Assembly: GCF_030128825.1 (NCBI RefSeq)
Contig: NZ_CP119127.1
Span: 2,976,001-3,040,000, forward strand
Origin: Sphingobium sp. WTD-1
GTDB lineage: Bacteria; Pseudomonadota; Alphaproteobacteria; Sphingomonadales; Sphingomonadaceae
Direction: 5' to 3'
Length of the DNA: 64,000 bases
The translations under genes and the position numbers were made by a program. Positions 23,551 to 33,949 of this stretch are shown piece by piece. The notes beneath the pieces were generated by a model that saw nothing but the letters and a program-made list of their open reading frames with translations, did no database searches and was not told the DNA's origin. The stretch's first letter is position 1, and every line of letters starts with the position of its first letter.

Positions 23551-24264
23551 TCAGTTCAGGCAGTCGTCCAGCCCGTCGCGTTGCACCACGGGGATGCGGG
23601 CGGAGATGCTGTTGCCATAGCGGCGGGTGAAGCCATGCGGGTCGATCGCTTCGCGCTTCTTGGGCAGCGGCAATACCGCCGCCAGCCGCGCCGCCTCGGC
23701 CCGGCTCAGCTTGCCGGCGCCATGGCCGAAATAGCGGATCGATCCGGCCTGCACGCCATAGGTGCCGATGCCGGTCTCCGCGACGTTCAGATAGACTTCC
23801 ATGATCCGCCGCTTGCCCCAGATCGCCTCGATCAGCACGGTGAACCAGGCCTCGAACCCCTTGCGGACGAAGCCGCCACCCTGCCACAGGAAGATATTCT
23901 TCGCCGTCTGCTGGCTGATCGTGGAGCCGCCGCGAATGCGCCCGCCGCTGGCATTGTGGCGCATCGCCTGGGCAATTGCGACCGCGTCGAAGCCATGATG
24001 GCTGCAGAAGCGACTATCCTCCGCCGCGATCGCCGCGCGCGGCATGTCCGGGTCGATCGCGTCCAGGCCCTTCCATTCCTTGGTGATGCCATTGGGATCG
24101 AGCAGCATGGTGATCGTCACCGGTGGCGGCACGAAGCGATAAATGACCACGGTGCCGACCGACAGGCCGACAAAGCCGATGGCGACCTTGAGCGGGATAC
24201 TGATCCAGCGGGAGCGACGTTTCTGGGCGGAGGCAGGCTTGGGCGCGGCTTTGGCTTTTTTCAT
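23551..24264 (-). CDS. mtgA: Monofunctional peptidoglycan transglycosylase
   Basis: 237-aa GT51 enzyme that polymerises lipid II into glycan strands. A basic cytoplasmic N-terminus (MKKAKAAPKPASAQKRR) precedes one membrane anchor (IPLKVAIGFVGLSVGTVVIY). The GT51 core has AAEDSRFCSHHGFD (catalytic Glu), GGSTISQQTAKN, RKGFEAWF, KRRIMEVYLNVAE and YFGHGAGKLSRAEAA. An in-frame ATG at 24300, 8 nt after the MFS stop, would add 12 residues and is also possible. Likely expressed with the MFS gene upstream. Confidence 0.95.
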   Translation of the reverse strand: MKKAKAAPKPASAQKRRSRWISIPLKVAIGFVGLSVGTVVIYRFVPPPVTITMLLDPNGITKEWKGLDAIDPDMPRAAIAAEDSRFCSHHGFDAVAIAQAMRHNASGGRIRGGSTISQQTAKNIFLWQGGGFVRKGFEAWFTVLIEAIWGKRRIMEVYLNVAETGIGTYGVQAGSIRYFGHGAGKLSRAEAARLAAVLPLPKKREAIDPHGFTRRYGNSISARIPVVQRDGLDDCLN

Positions 24265-24308
24265 GGGCCGCAAACTAGCGTCCCCGCGCGCCGTCGTCAT
24301 CGATTCCT

Positions 24309-25598
24309 TCAGGCTGTCGCCAGGCTCGGCGTGCGGCCCCGGTTGATCAGCAGCACCAGCGCCGCACCGATCAGGCACAATATACCTGCCGCGATGAAGG
24401 CGGGCATATAGCTTTGCCAGGCGGTGCGCGACAGGCCACCGGCCAGCGCCGCGCTCGCCGCGCCCAATTGATGCCCGGCAAAGATCCAGCCGAACACGAT
24501 ATTCGCCTTTTCCGGACCGAAGCGCTGCGCCGTCAGCTTCACTGTTGGCGGCACCGTCGCCACCCAGTCGAGGCCATAGAAGATGGCGAACAGCGACAGG
24601 CTGTAGATCGAGAAGTCGCTGAACGGCAGATAGAGCAGCGACAGGCCGCGCAGCCCATAATAGAAGAAGAGTAGCCAGCGATTGTCATAGCGATCGCTGA
24701 GCCAGCCCGATGCCAACGTGCCAGCAAAGTCGAACAGCCCCATCATCGCCAGCATCGACGCCGCGCCCACCGCCGCCAGCCCATAATCGCCGCACAGGGA
24801 GATGAAATGGGTCTGGACCAGGCCATTGGTGCTGGCACCGCAAATGTAGAAGGAAAAGAAGAGAATCCAGAAGGTCGGCACCTTTGCCACGTCGCGCAGC
24901 ACGATCAGCGGCGTCGCCAGCAGCGCGCCCAGGCTGGCCGGCTGGGTGGGGACGGGCTGGATCGCCTGTTCGCCATAGGGGGCAAGGTTCAGGTCCGATG
25001 GCCGGTCGCGCATCAGCAGCATGACCGCGACGGCCGCGACCAGGATCGCGCCACACACTAGCAGCATCGCCACGCGCCAGCCATAGCTGTCGGTCATGCT
25101 GGCCAGCAGCGGCAGGAAGGCGAGCTGGCCGGTCGCGGTGCTGGCCGACAGCAGCCCCATCACCAGTCCCCGCCGCTCGCTGAACCAGCGGGTGGCGACG
25201 GTCGCGCCCAGCACCATGGCGGTGAGGCCGGTGCCGACGCCGATTACCACGCCCCAGAGAAGGACGAGCTGCCACAATTGCGTCATGCCGAGCGACAGCA
25301 GCAGGCCACCAATCACGATTGACAGCGAAATCAACATCATCCGCCGCACGCCGAAGCGGTTCATGAAGGCGGCGGCAAACGGCCCTATGCCGCCGAACAG
25401 CAGGAAACGGATAGCCAGCGCACCGGAAATATCGGCCGCGCTCCAGCCAAATTCCTTCTGCAGTGGCACGATGAACACGCCCGGCGCGCCGACCGCGCCG
25501 GCCACCACCAGCATGGTGAGGAAGGTCGTGCCCGCGACTGCCCAGCCATAATGGACATTGCGCGCGGCCAGGCGGCGGGCGAACATGGTGGACAGCAT
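24309..25598 (-). CDS. MFS transporter
   Basis: 429-aa twelve-span major-facilitator protein. Start HYGWAVAGTTFLTML, the loop NRFGVRRMM and ATRWFSERRGLVMG resemble the oxalate/formate and monocarboxylate (MCT-like) antiporter branch. Substrate unknown. It is divergent from a TetR regulator gene 99 nt away, with a palindrome in between, which suggests it is the regulated target. Confidence 0.88.
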   Translation of the reverse strand: MLSTMFARRLAARNVHYGWAVAGTTFLTMLVVAGAVGAPGVFIVPLQKEFGWSAADISGALAIRFLLFGGIGPFAAAFMNRFGVRRMMLISLSIVIGGLLLSLGMTQLWQLVLLWGVVIGVGTGLTAMVLGATVATRWFSERRGLVMGLLSASTATGQLAFLPLLASMTDSYGWRVAMLLVCGAILVAAVAVMLLMRDRPSDLNLAPYGEQAIQPVPTQPASLGALLATPLIVLRDVAKVPTFWILFFSFYICGASTNGLVQTHFISLCGDYGLAAVGAASMLAMMGLFDFAGTLASGWLSDRYDNRWLLFFYYGLRGLSLLYLPFSDFSIYSLSLFAIFYGLDWVATVPPTVKLTAQRFGPEKANIVFGWIFAGHQLGAASAALAGGLSRTAWQSYMPAFIAAGILCLIGAALVLLINRGRTPSLATA

Positions 25599-25647
25599 CG
25601 ACTTCCCCTCGGATTGGCGCTTCGACCGGAAAACGGACTGGCGTTAA

Positions 25648-25661
25648 ATGATGGGTATCAT
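25648..25661. promoter_or_regulatory. Possible TetR operator
   Basis: Palindrome ATGAT-GGGT-ATCAT midway between the divergent MFS and TetR start codons, in an A/T-rich stretch. Position and symmetry fit an autoregulatory TetR site. Confidence 0.4.
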
Positions 25662-25697
25662 ATATAAGGTCAAGAGGCCAATTGGAGTGTCGGAATC

Positions 25698-26246
25698 ATG
25701 AAAGTCAGCCGCGAACAGGCCGAGCGTAATCGCGAGAAGGTGGTGGATGCGGCGTCGCGCCTGTTTCGTGCCCGTGGCGTCGAGGGCGTCGGCATTGGCG
25801 AGGTGATGCGCGAATGCGGCCTTACCCATGGCGGCTTCTACAATCAGTTCGAATCGAAAGAGGCGCTGGCGGCCGAAGCCTGCGCCACGTCGCTTGCGAG
25901 GGGCGCGGCCAAGTGGCGTCGTCTGTCGGCCGAGGATGGGCCGGATGCGATCACCGCCGATTATCTGAGCGCCCGTAATCGCGACTTGCCCGAAACCGGC
26001 TGCGCCCTGATCGCGCTTGGCCCGGACGCTGCGCGCAAGGGTGGACCGCTCGCCACCGCCTTTCGCGAAGGGTTTGAGGATCTGACCGCCACGTTGCAAA
26101 ATGCCGGTATCGCCGATCGCGACGCGGCGCTGGCACGCATGGCGCAATTGGTCGGCACGATGGTGCTGGCTCGCGCGGTCGACGATCCTGCGCTGTCTGA
26201 GGAATTGCTGGCGGCCAATCGCCGTGCCCTAGGTGTCGAGGCATGA
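25698..26246 (+). CDS. TetR-family transcriptional regulator
   Basis: 182-aa repressor-like protein. Residues about 10-55 are the TetR helix-turn-helix (REKVVDAASRLFRARGVEG, IGEVMRECGLTHGGFYNQFESKEAL). The effector domain (about 75-180) has one Cys (GCALIALGPDAAR), a feature of a TetR subgroup that includes NemR-like proteins, whose sensors use cysteines. It probably controls itself and the divergent MFS gene; it overlaps the GNAT gene by 4 nt. Confidence 0.88.
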   Translation: MKVSREQAERNREKVVDAASRLFRARGVEGVGIGEVMRECGLTHGGFYNQFESKEALAAEACATSLARGAAKWRRLSAEDGPDAITADYLSARNRDLPETGCALIALGPDAARKGGPLATAFREGFEDLTATLQNAGIADRDAALARMAQLVGTMVLARAVDDPALSEELLAANRRALGVEA

Positions 26247-26728
26247 GCGGCAGCGCCCGGTGGAGACCGATGGGGCAGGGGGATGTGGACGCTGCGGCGG
26301 CCATTTCCGATCGAGTCCACGGCGCCTATACGGAGAAGCCTGCCATCTATGCCGAACGGCTGCACCTCTATCCGGCGGGTTGCTTCCTACTGGAGCGGGA
26401 CGGGCAGGCGCTCGGCTATCTCGTAACCCATCCCTGGGCAGGCGACCGGCCGCCGGCGCTCGACCAGTTGATCGGCGCGCTGCCGGGCGCGCCTGACCGC
26501 TATTATCTTCACGACCTGGCGCTACTGCCCGAAGCGCGCGGCACCGGCGCTGCTGCGGCGGCCGTGGATCTGACCGTCGCGCAGGCCCGCGCCGCCGGCT
26601 TCGATCGCATCACCCTGACCGCCGTCAACGGTGCGGATGCCTTCTGGCGCCGACAGGGTTTCGTCGACGCGCCGGTTGCCGCCGGTAGCTATGGCGCGGA
26701 CAGCGTCTCGATGGTGCGGATGCTCTAA
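26243..26728 (+). CDS. GNAT-family N-acetyltransferase
   Basis: 161-aa acetyltransferase starting in the ATGA of the TetR gene. GNAT core: a beta-strand CFLLERDGQALGYLVTH, motif A YYLHDLALLPEARGTGAAAAAV (acetyl-CoA pyrophosphate loop), then DRITLTAVNGADAFWRRQGF. Substrate unknown. Coupling to the TetR gene suggests a shared detoxification or metabolism role. Confidence 0.85.
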   Translation: MSGSARWRPMGQGDVDAAAAISDRVHGAYTEKPAIYAERLHLYPAGCFLLERDGQALGYLVTHPWAGDRPPALDQLIGALPGAPDRYYLHDLALLPEARGTGAAAAAVDLTVAQARAAGFDRITLTAVNGADAFWRRQGFVDAPVAAGSYGADSVSMVRML

Positions 26729-26731
26729 GAC

Positions 26732-26774
26732 GAAAAAAAGCCCCGGATCGCTCCGGGGCTTCTTCTTTTTTCCT
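26732..26774. terminator. Bidirectional terminator between GNAT gene and rpoH
   Basis: 9-bp stem AAGCCCCGG/CCGGGGCTT (26738-26746 with 26753-26761) with an A-run before and a T-rich tail after it, so it can end transcription from both converging genes. Confidence 0.88.
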
Positions 26775-26785
26775 GTGTGGCCGGA

Positions 26786-27700
26786 TCAGGCGGCGGCGAA
26801 ACGCGCCATCTTTTCCAGCTTGCCGCCGGCGATGCGCATCATCGCCTTCTGCAGCTTCTCGAAGGCACGAACCTCGATCTGGCGGACGCGCTCGCGCGAT
26901 ACGCCATAGACTTGGCTCAGTTCTTCAAGCGTCTTGGGCTCCTCGGCCAGGCGACGCTCGGCCAAAATGTGCTTCTCGCGGTCGTTGAGGTCGGTCATCG
27001 CCTCGACCAGCATCTCGTGACGCTGGGTGCGTTCCTGCTCCTCGGCGACGCGTTCGTCCTGCAGCGGATCGGTGTCTTGCAGCCAATCCTGCCACTGGCC
27101 GTCGCCATCCTCGCGCATCGGCACGTTGAGCGAGGTATCGCCGCCCATCGCCATGCGACGGTTCATCGACACCACATCATCTTCCGACACGCCTAGATCG
27201 GTCGCGATCTTGGTCACGTCCTCGGGGCGCAGATCGCCATCCTCGAACGCCTCGATATTGTTCTTCATCCGGCGCAGGTTGAAGAACAGCTTCTTCTGCG
27301 ACGCGGTGGTGCCCATCTTGACCAGGCTCCAGCTGCGCAGGATGAATTCCTGGATCGACGCGCGGATCCACCACATGGCGTAGGTCGCCAGGCGGAAGCC
27401 ACGTTCGGCCTCGAACTTCTTCACGCCCTGCATCAGGCCGATATTGCCTTCGCTGATCAGTTCGCTGACCGGCAGGCCATAGCCGCGATAGCCCATGGCG
27501 ATCTTCGCCACGAGGCGCAGGTGAGAGGTGACGAGCTGGGCCGCCGCCTCGGGATCCTGATGTTCCTCGTAGCGCTTCGCGAGCATATATTCCTGCTCGG
27601 GGGTCAGCAGCGGAAACTTGCGAATTTCCGACAGATAGCGGTTGAGGCTGGCTTCACCGCCCAGCGCCGGAACCGCGGGGACATTGCTCCGATTGGCCAT
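26786..27700 (-). CDS. rpoH: Heat-shock sigma factor RpoH (sigma-32)
   Basis: 304-aa alternative sigma factor. Region 2 has HLRLVAKIAMGYRGYGLPVSEL and GFRLATYAMWWIRASIQEFIL; the RpoH box reads QKKLFFNLRRMK, and region 4 has DREKHILAERRLAEEPKTLEELSQVYGVSRERVRQIE. Start at 27700 fits the family N-terminus (MANRSNVPAV) and has AAGGAA upstream; a longer in-frame start at 27766 is unlikely. Probably drives clpP in this window and other heat-shock genes. Confidence 0.96.
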   Translation of the reverse strand: MANRSNVPAVPALGGEASLNRYLSEIRKFPLLTPEQEYMLAKRYEEHQDPEAAAQLVTSHLRLVAKIAMGYRGYGLPVSELISEGNIGLMQGVKKFEAERGFRLATYAMWWIRASIQEFILRSWSLVKMGTTASQKKLFFNLRRMKNNIEAFEDGDLRPEDVTKIATDLGVSEDDVVSMNRRMAMGGDTSLNVPMREDGDGQWQDWLQDTDPLQDERVAEEQERTQRHEMLVEAMTDLNDREKHILAERRLAEEPKTLEELSQVYGVSRERVRQIEVRAFEKLQKAMMRIAGGKLEKMARFAAA

Positions 27701-27778
27701 GTCACAATTCCTTCCCTTTACATGCGCGCCAGGCGAACCCGAAAGTGGCATCCGCTGGCCGCGCAAACTTGTCAGAAC

Positions 27779-28729
27779 CTATACGTGAAGCTCGCTTAAC
27801 AGTTCCTGCATATCTGCAGGCAGGGGACTGTCGAAAGCCAGGGGTTCCTCCGTCACAGGATGTATGAACCCCAGCCGTTTCGCGTGCAATGCCTGCCTTT
27901 TGAAACCCAGCGTTTCCAGTATTGATTTGAAACCTTTTCTGTCTCTACCGTAAACCGGGTCACCGATCAAGGGGTGACCCAGATGCGCCATATGCACACG
28001 AACCTGATGGGTGCGGCCGGTTTCGAGCCGGCATTCCACCATCGCCGCGCCGCGCAGGCGCTCCATCACGCGGTAATGGGTGACGGCATGCTTGCCGCGC
28101 CCTTCCCGATGAACCGCCATCTTCTTTCGATCAGCGTCGGATCGCCCGATCCAGGCATCGACCGTGCCGGACCCCGGCGTTGGAATGCCATAGACGATCG
28201 CGGCATAGAGCCGGTCGATACTGTGATCCTTGAACTGCCGGGCGAGGCCCTCATGGGCTTTGTCCGACTTGGCAACGACCAACAGACCGGAAGTATCCTT
28301 GTCGATGCGATGAACGATGCCGGGACGCGCCACGCCGCCAATACCGGATAACTGGCCATCGCAATGATGCAGCAGCGCATTGACCAGCGTGCCGTCCAGA
28401 TTGCCGGCCGCCGGGTGGACCACCAGGCCCGCAGGCTTGTCGACCACGATCAGGTCGGCATCCTCATGCACGATGTCGAGCGGAATATCCTGTGCCACGG
28501 CGTCGAGCGCGACCGGGGCGGGCAGGGTGATGCTGTAATCCTGCCCCACCGTTACCTTCATCGACGGGTTGAGCGATCGACCGCCAGAGACGATCTGTCC
28601 CTCGACGATCAACGCCTTGATCCGCTCGCGCGACAGGTCGGGCAGCAGTTCGGCCAGCGCGCGATCGAGGCGCAAACCCGCCTGGGCTTCGCCTATCGTC
28701 GTTTCAATGATGGAAACCCCCGGAACCAT
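27779..28729 (-). CDS. rluD: 23S rRNA pseudouridine synthase (RluD type)
   Basis: 316-aa RluA-family enzyme. An S4 RNA-binding domain fills the N-terminus (GLRLDRALAELLPDLSRERIKALI); the catalytic D143 is in HRIDKDTSGLLVVAK, followed by KHAVTHYRV and GRTHQVRVHMAHLGHPLIGDPVYG. Presence of the S4 domain favours RluD (positions 1911/1915/1917) over RluC or RluA, but this cannot be proven here. Divergent from the JAMM gene with 17 nt between starts. Confidence 0.93.
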   Translation of the reverse strand: MVPGVSIIETTIGEAQAGLRLDRALAELLPDLSRERIKALIVEGQIVSGGRSLNPSMKVTVGQDYSITLPAPVALDAVAQDIPLDIVHEDADLIVVDKPAGLVVHPAAGNLDGTLVNALLHHCDGQLSGIGGVARPGIVHRIDKDTSGLLVVAKSDKAHEGLARQFKDHSIDRLYAAIVYGIPTPGSGTVDAWIGRSDADRKKMAVHREGRGKHAVTHYRVMERLRGAAMVECRLETGRTHQVRVHMAHLGHPLIGDPVYGRDRKGFKSILETLGFKRQALHAKRLGFIHPVTEEPLAFDSPLPADMQELLSELHV

Positions 28730-28746
28730 TGCCTAGGGATGTAGGA

Positions 28747-29148
28747 ATGAAGGCCGAAATTTCAAGGGTGCTGCTGGAACAAATCATGGCCCTGGCCGCG
28801 GCCGAGCCGGGGGAGGTCTGCGGCCTGTTGCTGGGGCAGGGCGCGCGCATCGACGCGATCCTGCCAGCGGCCAATGTCGCGCCTGACCCGGCTCGTCATT
28901 TCGAACTGGCGCCGGCGACCTTGCTGGCCGCGCATCGGGCCGCGCGCCGGGGCGGGCCGGCGGTGCTTGGTCATTATCATTCCCACCCATCGGGCGTGCC
29001 GATTCCGTCGGAAACGGACCGGGCCTGTGCTGTGCCGGACGGCGCCTTGTGGCTGATAGTCGGCGGGGGAGCGGTGCGGGCGTGGCTGGCCGCGCCAGAC
29101 GGGGAGGGGGGCGTGGCCTTCGTGGAGGCGTTGCTCGATATAAGGTGA
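28747..29148 (+). CDS. Stand-alone JAMM/MPN metalloprotease
   Basis: 133-aa Mov34/MPN protease consisting of the JAMM fold alone. Zinc and catalytic residues are present: E23 in PGEVCGLLLG, H78-x-H80 in HYHSHPSG, S88 and D91 in PSETD. Bacterial single-domain JAMM proteins trim sulfur-carrier C-termini or cut isopeptide bonds, though no ThiS/MoaD-like gene is nearby. ATG 28747 fits the fold better than the in-frame ATG at 28729. Confidence 0.88.
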   Translation: MKAEISRVLLEQIMALAAAEPGEVCGLLLGQGARIDAILPAANVAPDPARHFELAPATLLAAHRAARRGGPAVLGHYHSHPSGVPIPSETDRACAVPDGALWLIVGGGAVRAWLAAPDGEGGVAFVEALLDIR

Positions 29149-29239
29149 TGCAAAGGGGGTGAGCCGGGCTTGCATCATCGGCTGGGGAAGCCTAGCCGGG
29201 AAGGTGTCTTTTCCCGTAAATCCGGCGGCCTCCATCTCC

Positions 29240-29893
29240 ATGACCCATCCGATCGACAGCATCGAATTTGCCAGCCTTCTCTGCTCGCGCCTCTGCCATG
29301 ACCTGTTGAGCCCCGTCGGGGCGCTCAACAATGGTCTGGAACTGATGGCCGACGAAACCGATCCGGACATGCGCCAGCGTTGCCTGGACCTGCTGGCCGA
29401 CAGCGCGCGCACCTCGGCCAACAAGCTGAAATTTTTCCGCCTGGCCTTCGGTTCGGCGGGCGGTTTTGGCGATGCGGTGCCGCCGCATGAGGCGAAAGTC
29501 GCGATCGAGGGCATGTTCGCCTCGGGCCGGGTGAAGCTCGGCTGGATGGTCGAGGAGCAGATGCTGGCCAAGCTCGCGGTCAAGGTGCTGCTTAATCTCG
29601 CGCTGATCGCCGGCGATGCGCTGGTGCGCGGTGGGCAGCTCGACATTGGTGCGGAGAAGCGGCCGGGCGTGACGGAGATCGTGGTGCGGGGCGAGGGCCC
29701 CAAGGTCATTCTCGATCCCGAACTGCGCGCAGCGCTGGCGGGAACCTTGCCGGCCGGTGGCCTGGCGTCGCGCACGGCGGCCGCCTGGATGGTGCGGGCG
29801 CTGGTGATGGAGGCTGGCGGCGAGATCGTGCTGTCGCCGCCGGGCGATTCGGTGCTGCTGTTCGGCGCCGCCATTCCCGATCGCGCGGAATAA
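29240..29893 (+). CDS. chpT: Histidine phosphotransferase ChpT
   Basis: 217-aa cytoplasmic phosphotransferase passing phosphate from CckA to CtrA and CpdR in the alphaproteobacterial cell-cycle relay. The dimerisation helix has LLCSRLCHDLLSPVGALNNGLEL with phospho-acceptor H20 in the CHDL motif; the C-terminal domain is a degenerate Bergerat-like fold without ATP-binding boxes (AAWMVRALVMEAGGEIVL). Start chosen at the family N-terminus MTHPIDSIEFASL; an in-frame start at 29159 gives extra unlikely residues. Confidence 0.92.
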   Translation: MTHPIDSIEFASLLCSRLCHDLLSPVGALNNGLELMADETDPDMRQRCLDLLADSARTSANKLKFFRLAFGSAGGFGDAVPPHEAKVAIEGMFASGRVKLGWMVEEQMLAKLAVKVLLNLALIAGDALVRGGQLDIGAEKRPGVTEIVVRGEGPKVILDPELRAALAGTLPAGGLASRTAAAWMVRALVMEAGGEIVLSPPGDSVLLFGAAIPDRAE

Positions 29894-29908
29894 TTCAGGT
29901 CGGAAAAT

Positions 29909-30418
29909 TCAGGGCAGCAGGGCGCGCAGGGCTGCGTCGTCCTGCCCCTCCAGTTCCAGCACCGCGGTATAGGGATCGCCCGTCAGGCCCAGCAGCGCGG
30001 CAAAGGCGGGCTCGGTCTTCAGGCCGCGATGCCGCAAAGCCATGATCGCCTGCGCCAAAGCAGAGCCGCCCAGATCGAGCAGGCGTCGCTCGACACAGAA
30101 ATGGCGCCAGCCATGTTGCTGCGCGATCGGCAAGGCCTGGCCGAAAATCTCGAATGGCCAGTCCCACGCGCGGAAGCGGACGATCATGGCATCAAGGTCG
30201 GGGCGCGCATGAACCACAAAATCGGGGCGATCGCCGAAATGCTCGGTCATCAAGGCGGCAAAGGCATCGAAATCCCGCACCTCGCAGACGATATCGATGT
30301 CGCTGTCCGGCAGGTCGAGGCTAAGCGGCGGCGTGCCCGCAACATGCGGATCATGGGGCGCCAATAACGTTAGGACGCCGGTTCGTTTCAGCGCGACGTC
30401 ATGCGCGACGCGGCTCAT
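29909..30418 (-). CDS. DUF4269 nucleotidyltransferase-like protein
   Basis: 169-aa protein with LLAPHDPHVAGTPPLSLDLPDSDIDIVCEV, a typical nucleotidyltransferase-fold start (an acidic D-x-D pair following a G/S turn) seen in DUF4269. A matching W/H-rich part (DWPFEIFG, QQHGWRHFCVERRLLDLGG) follows. Substrate unknown. Its ATG overlaps the stop of the nitronate monooxygenase gene by 4 nt, so they are cotranscribed. Confidence 0.8.
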   Translation of the reverse strand: MSRVAHDVALKRTGVLTLLAPHDPHVAGTPPLSLDLPDSDIDIVCEVRDFDAFAALMTEHFGDRPDFVVHARPDLDAMIVRFRAWDWPFEIFGQALPIAQQHGWRHFCVERRLLDLGGSALAQAIMALRHRGLKTEPAFAALLGLTGDPYTAVLELEGQDDAALRALLP

Positions 30419-31473
30419 GTTTCGCGCATTTCCGCCGCGATTGCCGCAATCAGGTCTGCCGCCGGCAGAACACGGGCGAGGGGCGCACCCTGGCCCGCCC
30501 ATTGTGCGCCATAGCCGCCTTCGCCTTGGATCTTGGCGGCCGCGTTGAGCGCCTTCCCGGCGGCATAGGCGCGCGGATAGTCGGGGACGTCGCTACCATT
30601 TTCAGTGCCCCATCGGGTGAAATGATTGGCAAGGCAGCGGGCCGGGCGGCCGGAAATGGCGCGGGTCATGACCGTGTGCTGGGCGGCCGGGCTGGCAAGG
30701 GCTGCGCGATAGGCGGCGTCAGCACTGCTTTCCGGGCAGGCGATGAACGCCGTGCCCAGTTGTGCCGCCACCGCGCCGAGGTCGAGCGCTGCGCGCACGC
30801 TCCGTCCGTCCATGATGCCGCCGGCGGCGATCACCGGCAAGCCGGCCTTCGCCACCAGCAGGCGGGTCAGCGCGAAGGTGCCGAGCATTGCATCGGGCGC
30901 ATCGGGATCGAACATGCCGCGATGGCCGCCGGCTTCGAATCCCTGGGCCACCAGCGCGTCGATCCCGGCGGCGTGCGCGGCGCCTGCCTCGTCCAAATTG
31001 GTGACGGATGCCAGCAACAGGCAACCCGCCTGCTTGAGCGCCGCGATCTGCTCAGCGCCGGGCAGCCCGAAATGGAAGCTGACCACGCGTGGGCGCGCTT
31101 CGACCAGCAGGTCGAGCATCGCTGGGTCGTCAACAAAGCTGCGATAGATGGTGTCCAGGCTGGCGGGTGGCGCCGCATCCTGCCCGGCAAAGAGCGGCGT
31201 CAGCGCCGCCAGCCACGCCTGCTCCTCGGCCGGGCGAACGCTGGGCGGCGCATGGACGAACAGATTGACGTTGAACGGCCGGTCAGTGCGCGCGCGTGTT
31301 GCCGCAATCATGGCGCGCGCACCCGCTGCGTCGGTTGCCCCCACGGCGATCGATCCCAGCGCCCCGGCATTGCTGACGGCGGCGGCCATCGCCGGCGTCG
31401 ATACGCCAGCCATCGGCGCCTGGATCAGGGGAAGGGAAAGGTCTAGCGCGTCGATCGGGTTCATGCCGTTCAT
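30415..31473 (-). CDS. Nitronate monooxygenase family protein
   Basis: 352-aa FMN TIM-barrel enzyme of the nitronate monooxygenase/2-nitropropane dioxygenase family. Seen: PLIQAPMAGVSTPAMAAAVS near the N-terminus, QGFEAGGHRGMFDP (His likely catalytic), LPVIAAGGIMDGRSVRAAL and GAVAAQLGTAFIACPES for phosphate binding. It probably oxidises alkyl nitronates such as propionate 3-nitronate. Upstream partner of the DUF4269 gene in a two-gene unit. Confidence 0.9.
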   Translation of the reverse strand: MNGMNPIDALDLSLPLIQAPMAGVSTPAMAAAVSNAGALGSIAVGATDAAGARAMIAATRARTDRPFNVNLFVHAPPSVRPAEEQAWLAALTPLFAGQDAAPPASLDTIYRSFVDDPAMLDLLVEARPRVVSFHFGLPGAEQIAALKQAGCLLLASVTNLDEAGAAHAAGIDALVAQGFEAGGHRGMFDPDAPDAMLGTFALTRLLVAKAGLPVIAAGGIMDGRSVRAALDLGAVAAQLGTAFIACPESSADAAYRAALASPAAQHTVMTRAISGRPARCLANHFTRWGTENGSDVPDYPRAYAAGKALNAAAKIQGEGGYGAQWAGQGAPLARVLPAADLIAAIAAEMRET

Positions 31474-31507
31474 GTGGGCGGTGGCGATCGATCCTGCAAC
31501 AGCCGGA

Positions 31508-31810
31508 TCAGACGTCGTCGGTACCCACCGGGCCGCCTTCGCCTTCCATGCGGTTGATTGCGCGCACGTCGCGTGCGGTGAATTTCAGGCGAACGCCAGC
31601 GCCCTGTTCGCCATTCTCCGGCAGGAAGACGGCGCCCCCCTGTTCCAGTGCCAGGCGCAGTCGTGCCTTGGCATCGTCACCCGGATCGGCGCGCCCGGCT
31701 TCGAAATCGGCCAGCATCGGCGTATCGATCCCCGCAAGGCGCGCGACATGATCACGCGGCCATTCCACCAGGGCGCGGGCGGCGCGGGCAAGCTTTCCGC
31801 TGATCTGCAA
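31508..31810 (-). CDS. Small XRE-like helix-turn-helix regulator
   Basis: 100-aa protein. A TTG start at 31810 has GGGAG 7 nt upstream; the longer frame to 31918 runs through the glnA terminator and is not credible. The HTH reads LARAARALVEWPRDHVARLAGIDTPMLADFEAGRADPGDD (about residues 6-46), then a beta region FLPENGEQGAGVRLKF. Such DNA-binding proteins are commonly seen downstream of glnA in sphingomonads; target unknown. Confidence 0.7.
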   Translation of the reverse strand: MQISGKLARAARALVEWPRDHVARLAGIDTPMLADFEAGRADPGDDAKARLRLALEQGGAVFLPENGEQGAGVRLKFTARDVRAINRMEGEGGPVGTDDV

Positions 31811-31880
31811 GGCGAGTCTCCCTTCGTCGATGCGTGGTGCCGGAATAGAACAGCACGCCTGCCGCACCGCAACGGAAAAG

Positions 31881-31910
31881 GCCCGGCCGCTTGCGCGACC
31901 GGGCCCGTCC
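31881..31910 (-). terminator. Rho-independent terminator after glnA
   Basis: 11-bp stem (31881-31891 with 31896-31906, one mismatch) with a 4-nt loop; on the minus strand it is followed by TTTTCC. It separates glnA from the small regulator gene. Confidence 0.75.
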
Positions 31911-31930
31911 TCCAGCAACCTGTGAAAGGA

Positions 31931-33343
<1,413 letters not shown>

Positions 33344-33437
33344 GTGCAGTTGCCCTTCTCTATGGATACCCCCCCGAAGGGGTCGTTGAAGCCTGTGTCC
33401 GCCGGACCCCTGTCCGCCGGCTAGAACCTGTCGAAAA

Positions 33438-33779
<342 letters not shown>

Positions 33780-33949
33780 TTAATCCCAACCCATGACGCA
33801 CGACCGGATGCGGGCGCGACCCGCATCCAAACCTTCAAGTGACGATCATCATGCCCCCCGAGGCAAGCGCCGTCTCCCTTAACAATCAATTACCGTGCCA
33901 AATGGCGAATCGCTAGGCCTGCTTTCGGCGATGCAGCAATCTTTGTCCA

